Shown: positions 1-5,056, counted from the first letter of the stretch. The stretch is 5,695 bases of DNA from Planctomycetota bacterium (GCA_021828935.1 JAJZCU010000169.1:1-5695); one strand, 5' to 3'. Numbers and translations: made by a program. Notes: a model not told the origin generated them from the sequence alone.

Positions 1-162
1 CGTATACTCCACAACCACGACGCTTTTTACGGCCCGTTTGGCCCAGGCGGCCACCTGCCGGTCGTGTCCCCGGCGCGGCGCCCCCTGCGCCGCCAGGGCG
101 GTTCCGGCAATTAGCGCGGCCACTGCGGCGCCGTAAATGCGAGGCGAAATCTTGTATCCCAT
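1..162 (-). CDS. Exported protein, probable second HtrA-like serine protease (5' part only, cut by window edge)
   Basis: Fifty-four codons are visible from an ATG at 162; the rest lies left of the window. A GGAG Shine-Dalgarno (171-174, minus strand) sits 8 nt before the start. The N-terminus has a basic start (MGYKISPR), a hydrophobic stretch at residues 9-24 rich in Ala, and a likely signal-peptidase site near ALAAQG (22-27), so the product is probably exported. The mature part contains a stretch ending in AKRAVKSVVVVEYT, which resembles the entry to the trypsin-like fold of HtrA proteins, where a helix is followed by SVVxVE. It starts 48 nt after the stop of the preceding HtrA gene, so the two are likely co-transcribed. 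No catalytic residue is inside the window, so the protease call rests on a short motif plus the neighbour. A different exported protein remains possible. Confidence 0.62.
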   Translation of the reverse strand, partial: MGYKISPRIYGAAVAALIAGTALAAQGAPRRGHDRQVAAWAKRAVKSVVVVEYT

Positions 163-210
163 AAATGCTGCTCCAAGTGAGAATGTCCGGCGTTTACCAG
201 ATGAAGTAAT

Positions 211-1653
211 TTAATGTTGATGACCAGGGTGGAAGACCAGCGTCTTTTCATTGCGGTCCCGGCGAATGACCACCACCACGCTGTGGGGCGATTTGTCCAC
301 CCGGGCGGCCACCTTGCGCAGTTGCTTATAATTGACAATTTTAGTGCGGTTCACCCGCAAAATAATATCCCCATCGGCCAGTCCGGCGCGCTGCAGTCGC
401 GAACCGTCACGCGTGCTGGTGACCAGCACGCCCTTCACCAGCGGCAGCCGTACTTTTCGCAGGTAGGCGTCGGTTAAATTGCGCACCACGATGCCCCATC
501 CGGCAATGGAATGTTGTCCGGCAACCACGCTTTGCAGCCGCTGGGTCGTGAGGTATTTGGTGAACCGTTTGCGTCCGCCGACGCCGGTACGTTGCACCAA
601 GAGCGCCACTTTTGAATGGATGGGCTGGCTGGCGATTAACTTGGCGATTGGCGCCAATTGCTCCGGGAAGCGGGCATCGACGCGGTGGCCGTTGACCGCC
701 AATAAAATATCCTGGGGCTGCAAGCCTGCAGCGGAGGCGGGGGAGTCGGGGTCAATGGAGCTGATCAGCACCCCTTCCTTGTGGGATAGATCAAAATAAT
801 GCTGCAAGTCCTGCAACGATTCCAAGTGAATTCCAATGTAACTGCGCCGTACTTTTTTATGGACCAGCAACTGCGGGATAACTTCGCGGGCGACGTTAAT
901 GGGAATCGCAAAGCCCAGGTTGTTGCTGTTGCGCGCGCCGCGCGTGTTGATGCCCACGACATGGCCGCGCAGGTTGATCAACGGGCCGCCGGAATTGCCG
1001 GGGTTGATCGCGGCGTCAGTTTGCAGCCAGTTGTTAAACTGCCCGGTTTCATAGCCATCAATGGTGGAAGCGGAAAAATAACGATCGGTGTTGGAAATAA
1101 TGCCGCGCGTCACGGTGCGCGAGAGACCGTAGGGCGTGCCGATGGCCATCACGGGCTGTCCAAGTTGCACCTTGGAGGAATTGCCCAATTTTGCCCACGA
1201 AAATTTCAGGCCCTTACGCTTAATTTCCTTCATGTTTAATTGCACCAGGGCCAGGTCGGTCCAGTGGTCGGCGCCGATGAGTTTCGCCCGCACATGTTCC
1301 TGATCAAACAGCGTGATTTCAATGCGTTTGGCGCGCCCAGCCACGTGGAAGTTGGTCAGCACACGGCCCTGTGGGTCAATAATCACGCCGCTGCCAATGG
1401 CGCGGAATGAATTCGGAACGCCGTTGCTAAAGGTGCGCATCACCACATCAATGCGCACCACCGCGGGCGAGACGCGGTTTAACGCGGTGACCACGCGATA
1501 AGACGGGCCATCGGCAATGGGCGTATGCTGGGGCTTGTGGGCGCATCCGCCCAAGGCCACTGCCGCGCCAACCAAAGCGGCCGCCAACGGCCGCGCCAGA
1601 CGCCGCGGGTTGGAAACTGTAATTGGGGAAAAGCGGAAGAAAAATTTGGTCAT
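211..1653 (-). CDS. HtrA/DegP-type serine endoprotease, predicted lipoprotein with two PDZ domains
   Basis: The 480-aa product is a trypsin-like S1C protease that would degrade or refold damaged envelope proteins. The N-terminus has an Arg-containing n-region, a hydrophobic segment at about 22-35 and a lipobox LGGC with Cys37, so it is probably a lipid-anchored, periplasm-facing protein rather than a soluble one. The protease domain spans about 50-265. The triad is visible as His103 (TNFHV), Asp133 (WTDLALV) and Ser221 (NPGNSGGP), so it should be active. PDZ1 lies at about 272-358 (SYIGIHLE through the SPASAAGLQPQD loop) and PDZ2 at about 384-470 (SRLQRAGLADGDIIL). Length is close to E. coli DegP. 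The ATG has GGAG 5 nt upstream (1659-1662). It follows panD by 41 nt and precedes another exported protein by 48 nt. The family assignment is secure; which of DegP, DegQ or DegS it matches functionally cannot be said. Confidence 0.95.
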   Translation of the reverse strand: MTKFFFRFSPITVSNPRRLARPLAAALVGAAVALGGCAHKPQHTPIADGPSYRVVTALNRVSPAVVRIDVVMRTFSNGVPNSFRAIGSGVIIDPQGRVLTNFHVAGRAKRIEITLFDQEHVRAKLIGADHWTDLALVQLNMKEIKRKGLKFSWAKLGNSSKVQLGQPVMAIGTPYGLSRTVTRGIISNTDRYFSASTIDGYETGQFNNWLQTDAAINPGNSGGPLINLRGHVVGINTRGARNSNNLGFAIPINVAREVIPQLLVHKKVRRSYIGIHLESLQDLQHYFDLSHKEGVLISSIDPDSPASAAGLQPQDILLAVNGHRVDARFPEQLAPIAKLIASQPIHSKVALLVQRTGVGGRKRFTKYLTTQRLQSVVAGQHSIAGWGIVVRNLTDAYLRKVRLPLVKGVLVTSTRDGSRLQRAGLADGDIILRVNRTKIVNYKQLRKVAARVDKSPHSVVVVIRRDRNEKTLVFHPGHQH

Positions 1654-1694
1654 GCGTGCTCCATATCATACGGCGGACGGCCGCGCCGTGATGA

Positions 1695-2135
1695 TCAACC
1701 TTGATTTTCCGATGGTTTAATATCTTGTTTGGAAACGTGCCGCCCGGCCGCATCCGGCGGCGTCAACCCCGATGATAACTTCATAGTTTGAACCGGTTTG
1801 TTGAGTGCGTCGAGCACCAACACGCGCGCCACGTGGCCGGCCGCCTCCTCGGGCGGCATTTGGGCAAAGGCCATAATGATCAGCTTTTCGCCCGGCTGCA
1901 CCAGATGGGCCGCCGCGCCGTTAATGCCGATCACGCCCGAGCCCGCCTCTCCGACAATAATGTACGTTTCAAACCGCCGGCCATTGTGAATATCGGCCAC
2001 CAGCACTTTTTCATTGGGTAAAAGCCCGCTGGCTTCGAGCAAATCGGCGGCAATGGTAATACTGCCGACGTAATCGCGATTGCACTGGGTGACAATTGCG
2101 CCATGAATTTTGGCCCTCAGAAGGGTTAGCAGCAT
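1695..2135 (-). CDS. panD: Aspartate 1-decarboxylase, pyruvoyl-dependent
   Basis: The enzyme converts L-aspartate to beta-alanine and CO2 in the cytoplasm, supplying beta-alanine for pantothenate and coenzyme A. The 146-aa product shows the family hallmarks at E. coli numbering: Lys9, His11, the self-cleavage pair Gly24-Ser25 (DYVGSITI) where Ser25 becomes the pyruvoyl group, Arg54, Thr57-Tyr58 and Asn72 in the INGAAAHLV motif. The open frame continues upstream of 2135, but the start was set at the ATG giving MLLTLLRAKIHG because homologues begin there; a GGAA ribosome-binding candidate lies 9 nt before it (2145-2148). Length is about 20 residues above the E. coli enzyme owing to a polar C-terminal tail (about 118-146) outside the conserved fold. 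No other pantothenate gene is nearby. It lies 19 nt after the nucleotidyltransferase gene and 41 nt before the HtrA gene, so it appears to be in their operon. Confidence 0.96.
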   Translation of the reverse strand: MLLTLLRAKIHGAIVTQCNRDYVGSITIAADLLEASGLLPNEKVLVADIHNGRRFETYIIVGEAGSGVIGINGAAAHLVQPGEKLIIMAFAQMPPEEAAGHVARVLVLDALNKPVQTMKLSSGLTPPDAAGRHVSKQDIKPSENQG

Positions 2136-2154
2136 GTTCGGAAGTTCCGGAAAT

Positions 2155-2721
2155 TCACGTCCAAAGCGCGTAGTGTAACGCCGACGCGCGCCGTGGTAAA
2201 GACGGGCATTTAAACAGGGGCGAACGCGAAGCGCCGCGCGAGCCGGGCCATTGAACAGCCTTATCCAAGATGTCCTTTTCTCGTGCCAATTGTTCCAAGT
2301 CGGCGATATCCTTGGCTCGGCCGGATGCCTGTTTATTTGCAATTAAATCTTGGCGCGAAATCACATAGATTGTTGCATCATCCAACGGAACTTCAACGCG
2401 CCGCGCATAACACTCGGCAAATCGCACGCCATCAATGGTGGTGAGAATTGTAATGCGCAGCGGCGGTACGCCCATTCGCACAATCTTATTGGAGTGGAGG
2501 AAAAGTTCTTCCGTGGCGCTGGAGCCGCCGAACCCGAAGTGCCGCAACGCCGCCATCATGCGCCTGGCATTATCCGGATGAACCGCGATCCACACGTCAA
2601 TATCTGCCGTGGTGCGAGGATAGCCGTGGAAGGAAACGGCAAAGCCACCGACCAGCAGATATTCAACCGTGAAGGTCGAAAGGGCCTGTAAGAATTCTTT
2701 GAAGTCGGGCGGTAGCTGCAT
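2155..2721 (-). CDS. DUF6036-like nucleotidyltransferase-fold protein
   Basis: The 188-aa product has the minimal nucleotidyltransferase (Pol beta-like) layout. Visible elements are the GG motif at 25-26 (YLLVGGFAVSFHGYPR), the acidic pair Asp40-x-Asp42 (TADIDVWI), then RMGVPPLRI and a conserved C-terminal motif NKQASGRAKDIADLEQL (129-145). Such proteins are usually annotated as hypothetical or as AbiEii/MNT-like nucleotidyltransferases; the substrate is not known. The start at 2721 is preferred over the ATG at 2727 because AGGTGG (2731-2736) is 9 nt away rather than 3, and because homologues begin near PDFKEFL. Thr91 (LRITILTTIDG) occupies the place where I expect a third Asp or Glu, so catalysis may be altered. 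Residues about 147-188 form a basic, low-similarity tail beyond the usual end. It overlaps the upstream small gene by 59 nt, suggesting translational coupling. Confidence 0.88.
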   Translation of the reverse strand: MQLPPDFKEFLQALSTFTVEYLLVGGFAVSFHGYPRTTADIDVWIAVHPDNARRMMAALRHFGFGGSSATEELFLHSNKIVRMGVPPLRITILTTIDGVRFAECYARRVEVPLDDATIYVISRQDLIANKQASGRAKDIADLEQLAREKDILDKAVQWPGSRGASRSPLFKCPSLPRRASALHYALWT

Positions 2722-2929
2722 CGCCATAGGCCACCTGTCGCATGATTTCCAAAGGCGCCATTCGCTCTTCCGGCGTGCGCGAACGCCAATACTGGCGGTC
2801 CAACGCGTCGGCTTCGCGCAGCGTGGTCACGGTGAGAACCGTCCGATCAAGCCGGAGTGAATCGGGGACCGGCCCGGGGGCTGTTTCAGGAAAACGTTCA
2901 TTGGATTCCATCCATGAATGATACCACAT
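2663..2929 (-). CDS. Small conserved protein with YW-RTPEER motif, partner of the nucleotidyltransferase
   Basis: The 88-aa product has no named function that I recognise. Its conserved core is about residues 30-80: a beta-like stretch VLTVTTLREADALD, then DRQYWRSRTPEER (44-56), LEIMRQ and finally ATARLQRIL (72-80). I recall similar short proteins, also with a YWxSRTPEER-type motif, encoded directly before DUF6036-type nucleotidyltransferases, so the pair is probably one functional module. The first 25 residues are Pro- and charge-rich and look non-conserved. The start is uncertain: the ATG at 2929 has only a weak GGCGG nearby and the ATG at 2911 has no clear ribosome binding site. Its 3' end overlaps the nucleotidyltransferase gene by 59 nt in another frame. 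It is the first gene of the leftward operon. A role as antitoxin, adaptor or regulator is inference only. Confidence 0.8.
   Translation of the reverse strand: MWYHSWMESNERFPETAPGPVPDSLRLDRTVLTVTTLREADALDRQYWRSRTPEERMAPLEIMRQVAYGDAATARLQRILTGPFDLHG
2731..2736 (-). promoter_or_regulatory. Shine-Dalgarno deciding the nucleotidyltransferase start
   Basis: On the minus strand this reads AGGTGG. It lies 3 nt from the ATG at 2727 and 9 nt from the ATG at 2721, so the second ATG is the better start. The site is inside the coding region of the upstream small gene, which fits coupled translation. Confidence 0.6.
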
Positions 2930-2983
2930 TTGCCGCCGGCGTTAAATTGATTTCTCAAACGTGCATGGTCCGCCCCGCGCGTC

Positions 2984-2989
2984 TACAAT
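2984..2989 (+). promoter_or_regulatory. Probable -10 box (TACAAT) of the rightward operon
   Basis: TACAAT matches the sigma-70-type -10 consensus in five of six positions. A start of transcription near 2995-2997 would give a leader of about 22 nt before the ATG at 3018, with GGAG in it. No good -35 is visible at 16-18 nt spacing; TTGATT at 2947-2952 is too far away (31 nt). The position also argues against translation starting at the ATG at 2965 or upstream. Confidence 0.5.
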
Positions 2990-3004
2990 AGCGGTCTTAC
3001 GTTT

Positions 3005-3008
3005 GGAG
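3005..3008 (+). promoter_or_regulatory. Shine-Dalgarno GGAG deciding the isomerase-like gene start
   Basis: GGAG lies 9 nt before the ATG at 3018 and supports that start over the in-frame ATG further upstream. It overlaps the right arm of the inverted repeat 2952-3010 and is followed by the palindrome GAACGTTC (3008-3015). Confidence 0.65.
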
Positions 3009-3017
3009 AACGTTCGC

Positions 3018-3860
3018 ATGCAGTTAGGTTTTTCCACCAACGCCTTCACCCGGTTCAGCTTGACCGATGCCCTGGCCACCATTGCGGCGGCGGGCTACGC
3101 CGGAGTTGAAATTCTGGCCGACAGGCCGCACTGGTATCCCGACCATTTTGACCCGGCTGAAGCGGAGGGCATACGCGGGCAATTGGAAACGCTGCGGTTA
3201 AAAGTTAGCAACATTAATGCAAACTGCACCTTTGGTTATTGGAAGGACGCTCCGCCGGAGCCATTTTTTGAACCCTCTTTAATATCCCCCGATGCGCGGC
3301 TGCGTGAAGACCGCATCCGCATGATTCACAACACGTTGGATTTTGCGCACGCCATTGCGGCGCCGAACATCAGCATTACATCGGGCAAGGCCCTGCCCAC
3401 CATGCCGCCGGACGCCGCCATGAAACAATTGTATGAATCATTGGGGCCGGTGCTGGAAAAGGCCGAAAAGCTGCAGGTGCGCGTGGGCATTGAATCCGAA
3501 CCGATGCTGTTTATTGAATGGGCCACTGAATTGAGGGAACTGATCGATCGGATGGGCAGCAAAATGCTGGGCGCCAATCTGGATATTGGCCATTCGGTGG
3601 TTCTGGGCGAAGACATCGCCGCCACGGTAAAATTGCTGGATGGCCGCATTTGGAACTGCCATGTGGAAGACATTCGCGGGCGCAAGCATTATCATTTAAT
3701 CCCCGGCACGGGCAACCTGGACTGGCAGGCCCTGCGCAAGGCGCTGGCGGCGATAAAATATGACCGGTTTTTAACTGTGGAATTGTATACCTGCGTTGAC
3801 GCCCCGGCAGAGGCGGCGCAACAGAGCATCGCCTATCTGCGGGCGTTTTTTAAGGAATAA
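3018..3860 (+). CDS. Sugar phosphate isomerase/epimerase-like TIM-barrel protein
   Basis: The 280-aa product belongs to the xylose isomerase-like TIM-barrel superfamily (AP endonuclease 2 fold), whose members isomerise or epimerise sugars and related polyols with a divalent metal. It opens with the first strand MQLGFSTNAF and AGYAGVEIL (25-33). Candidate metal ligands sit on successive late strands: Glu159 (VGIESEP), Asp189 with His192 (NLDIGHS), His215 (CHVEDIRG) and Glu255 (LTVELY). The HLIPGTGNLDW segment (226-236) is typical of the group. The ATG at 3018 is chosen because of GGAG 9 nt upstream and because the first strand begins there; an in-frame extension to 2961 would add 19 unrelated residues and cross the -10 box. 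It is the first gene of a three-gene operon. The substrate cannot be named; no sugar transport or kinase gene is nearby. The product is probably cytoplasmic, as no signal peptide is seen. Confidence 0.92.
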   Translation: MQLGFSTNAFTRFSLTDALATIAAAGYAGVEILADRPHWYPDHFDPAEAEGIRGQLETLRLKVSNINANCTFGYWKDAPPEPFFEPSLISPDARLREDRIRMIHNTLDFAHAIAAPNISITSGKALPTMPPDAAMKQLYESLGPVLEKAEKLQVRVGIESEPMLFIEWATELRELIDRMGSKMLGANLDIGHSVVLGEDIAATVKLLDGRIWNCHVEDIRGRKHYHLIPGTGNLDWQALRKALAAIKYDRFLTVELYTCVDAPAEAAQQSIAYLRAFFKE

Positions 3861-3871
3861 TGGCGCATCGC

Positions 3872-3899
3872 AACTGGAAACTGAACACTGAACACTGGC
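3872..3899 (+). repeat. Degenerate heptamer tandem repeat (AACTGAA-like, four units)
   Basis: Four consecutive 7-nt units are visible: AACTGGA, AACTGAA, CACTGAA and CACTGGC. They lie in the 53-nt gap between the isomerase-like and glutaredoxin-like genes. Similar ACTGAAA/ACTGAAC heptamer runs are, from memory, scattered between genes in Planctomycetota and some other phyla. In one reading frame the repeat gives residues such as LNTEHW, which explains the spurious extension of the downstream frame back to 3860. Confidence 0.7.
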
Positions 3900-3913
3900 A
3901 ATGGAGCAAACCC

Positions 3914-4183
3914 ATGCATCGCATTACCCTCATGTCCAAGCCCGACTGCAAGCTGTGCGACTCAGCCCGGCGCGTGATTGATCTGGTCATCGGCCGGCAT
4001 GTTGCCGCCCTGATAGAAGAGGTGGACATCACGCAGGATCCTGAGTTGTTGGAAAAATATCGCAACGACGTGCCGGTGGTGTTGGTGGACGACATTGAAC
4101 GTTTTCGCCACACGATTGATCCCGACAAGCTGGCGTTGTTATTTTTTGATGAACCGGGCGAGCGCCTGGTGGGCCTGGAATAA
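3914..4183 (+). CDS. Glutaredoxin-like protein (DUF836-type)
   Basis: The 89-aa product is a short thioredoxin-fold protein, probably a cytoplasmic thiol-disulfide oxidoreductase. It begins with a beta-strand (HRITLMSK) followed by PDCKLCDSA with the redox pair Cys12-x-x-Cys15, then helix, strand EEVDI (35-39), and VPVVLVDD with the expected cis-Pro54. The ending ERFRHTIDPDKL is typical of the glutaredoxin-like family found in many bacteria. GGAG (3903-3906) is 7 nt before the ATG at 3914. The frame is open back to an ATG at 3860 that overlaps the previous stop codon (TAATG), which would add 18 residues. I reject that start because those residues translate the heptamer repeat and lack similarity. 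It is the second gene of the rightward operon. The electron donor and target are unknown; the neighbouring isomerase-like protein and thioesterase offer no clear clue. Confidence 0.9.
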   Translation: MHRITLMSKPDCKLCDSARRVIDLVIGRHVAALIEEVDITQDPELLEKYRNDVPVVLVDDIERFRHTIDPDKLALLFFDEPGERLVGLE

Positions 4184-4205
4184 CGGTTTTGGTCGGGCCA
4201 AATTT

Positions 4206-4210
4206 GGAGG
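4206..4210 (+). promoter_or_regulatory. Shine-Dalgarno GGAGG deciding a GTG start
   Basis: A full GGAGG lies 7 nt before the GTG at 4218. It fixes the thioesterase start at a non-ATG codon and rules out the in-frame ATG at 4095, which would run through the end of the glutaredoxin-like gene. Confidence 0.8.
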
Positions 4211-4217
4211 ACGAGCC

Positions 4218-4616
4218 GTGGCTGTTGAATGCACCATTTCGCTGCGGGTGCGTTACGTGGAATGCGACCCCATGGGGTATCTGCATCATTCCGCCTATTT
4301 TCCTTATTTTGAAATGGGCCGCACCGAACTGCTGCGCGCCAGCGGCATGACCTACCGCGATCTTGAAACGCAGGGCGTGTTTTTTGTGGTGGTCAAGCTG
4401 GCCGCCTCTTTTAAGCGGCCGGCCCGTTACGATGACCCGCTGGATTTGACCACGCGCATCGTGCGGCAAACGCATGTCCGCATCGATCACACGTACAGTC
4501 TTGTACATGCGGAAACAAAGCTGCTGCTTTGCGCCGCCGAAAGCACCATTGCCTGCGTGGGCCGCGACGGCCGAGTGCAGGAAATTCCCGAGACTCTGCG
4601 CCCGCCGGCGACGTAG
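4218..4616 (+). CDS. Acyl-CoA thioesterase, 4-hydroxybenzoyl-CoA/YbgC type (hot-dog fold)
   Basis: The 132-aa product should hydrolyse an acyl-CoA thioester in the cytoplasm. The family signature is plain near the N-terminus: VRYVECDPMGYLHHSAYFPY (residues 11-30) then FEMGRTELLR (31-40). Asp17 is in the place of the catalytic Asp of 4-hydroxybenzoyl-CoA thioesterase, and the following Gly20-Tyr-Leu-His-His-Ser-x-Tyr27 and Glu32 match the substrate-helix pattern. The beta-sheet part continues through FFVVVKLAASFKRPARYDDPL, and the length is normal for the family. GTG is used as the start, backed by GGAGG 7 nt upstream. It begins 34 nt after the glutaredoxin-like gene and ends the operon. The natural acyl group cannot be read from sequence; there are no Tol-Pal genes here as seen beside YbgC in Proteobacteria. 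No terminator hairpin is evident after it. Confidence 0.93.
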   Translation: MAVECTISLRVRYVECDPMGYLHHSAYFPYFEMGRTELLRASGMTYRDLETQGVFFVVVKLAASFKRPARYDDPLDLTTRIVRQTHVRIDHTYSLVHAETKLLLCAAESTIACVGRDGRVQEIPETLRPPAT

Positions 4617-4627
4617 GGCCGGCGACG
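4604..4627. repeat. 10-bp direct repeat straddling the thioesterase stop codon
   Basis: GCCGGCGACG occurs at 4604-4613 and again at 4618-4627, separated by TAGG, which contains the thioesterase stop codon. The copies may come from a short tandem duplication or mark the junction with the gene-poor stretch to the right. In such GC-rich sequence a chance match is also possible. Confidence 0.6.
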
Positions 4628-5056
4628 ATCCAGCCCTCGGCGAGAATGCGCTCCCGCTGCCCGGCCATGCCGAGCTGCGGCCCTTTCGGCGCCATCTGCG
4701 GCCAGACATATTGGCGCACGGTGCCCGTGGCCGCTGTGCCGTCGACGCGGGTTTCGAACGCCTGCCAGTTATGATCGCGCTGTCGGTGTTTATGCCCATG
4801 CATCCGATGTGTTGGTGCTTTTGCAACCGCTTGCGTATCTGGATGTTGCCACGCCGCAGGCCGACGTCAAACGCTCACGGCAAGAAGGATGCACGCCCAT
4901 TTTGCTATCGGCGCGCGGTGAAATAATGGTGGCGAAGGCTGGCATCGGCGGTCGGCGCTGGCGAACACGGACGCTTGTGCATGGAGCATGGTTATCCGGC
5001 AGCTTGGCGCACGGTGGGGGAACATCCGACCGCACGCCGCACGCCGCGGGGGCGCG
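4617..5056. other. Gene-poor stretch between the thioesterase and the hypothetical gene
   Basis: About 440 bases with no convincing intact gene. Open frames cross it on both strands, but none has a recognisable start, ribosome binding site and conserved product together. The only recognisable content is a short RHS-like translation on the minus strand (4696-4776). A small direct repeat of CGCACGC units lies near 5030-5045. A plus-strand frame from about 4767 reads VYAHASDVLVLLQPLAYLDV and looks protein-like for some 50 residues, but I cannot assign it. No terminator with a T-tract is seen for either convergent gene. Confidence 0.6.
4696..4776 (-). pseudogene. Possible RHS/YD-repeat protein remnant
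   Basis: On the minus strand about 27 residues read DHNWQAFETRVDG followed by RQYVWPQ. This resembles the part of RHS-repeat proteins where D-x-NWQ-x-x-E-x-RV is followed by QYVW or QYVYG. The usual continuation (a YIDDL- or YVD-type segment and the RHS core) is absent, and the frame runs on into sequence antisense to the thioesterase, so it would be a fragment. The match is short and from memory. The alternative is that this is non-coding sequence with a chance resemblance. Confidence 0.33.

Larger units (their letters stand above)
2952..3010. repeat. Imperfect inverted repeat flanking the -10 box of the rightward operon
   Basis: The left arm TTCTCAAACGT (2952-2962) pairs with the right arm ACGTTTGGAGAA (2999-3010); the reverse complement of the right arm differs only by one extra C. 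The arms are 36 nt apart and enclose the TACAAT box. The right arm contains the GGAG ribosome binding site of the isomerase-like gene. It could be an operator pair in DNA. If transcription starts further upstream, it could instead be an RNA hairpin masking the ribosome binding site. Chance occurrence cannot be excluded. Confidence 0.45.

Noticed and set aside
799..1239. 146-aa plus-strand open frame inside the HtrA gene
   Set aside because: It is the antisense shadow of the HtrA protease domain, whose triad and PDZ motifs are unambiguous.
1695..2342. A 215-aa reading of the panD frame starting at 2342
   Set aside because: The extra 69 N-terminal residues are antiparallel to nothing conserved, overlap the nucleotidyltransferase gene, and place the self-cleaving Gly-Ser far from its usual position 24-25.
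2947..2989. Complete sigma-70 promoter using TTGATT at 2947-2952 as -35
   Set aside because: The spacer to TACAAT would be 31 nt, far outside the usual 16-18; only the -10 box is retained.
2961..3017. Extended start of the isomerase-like gene at 2961-2963
   Set aside because: It would precede the TACAAT box and lacks a ribosome binding site; the conserved first strand begins at the ATG at 3018, which has GGAG 9 nt upstream.
4095..4217. Extended ATG start of the thioesterase inside the glutaredoxin-like gene
   Set aside because: The 41 extra residues are an out-of-frame reading of the glutaredoxin-like gene; GGAGG and a GTG mark the real start at 4218.
4029..4826. 265-aa minus-strand open frame
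   Set aside because: It is antisense to the glutaredoxin-like and thioesterase genes, which have clear family motifs and ribosome binding sites, and its own translation has no recognisable domain.
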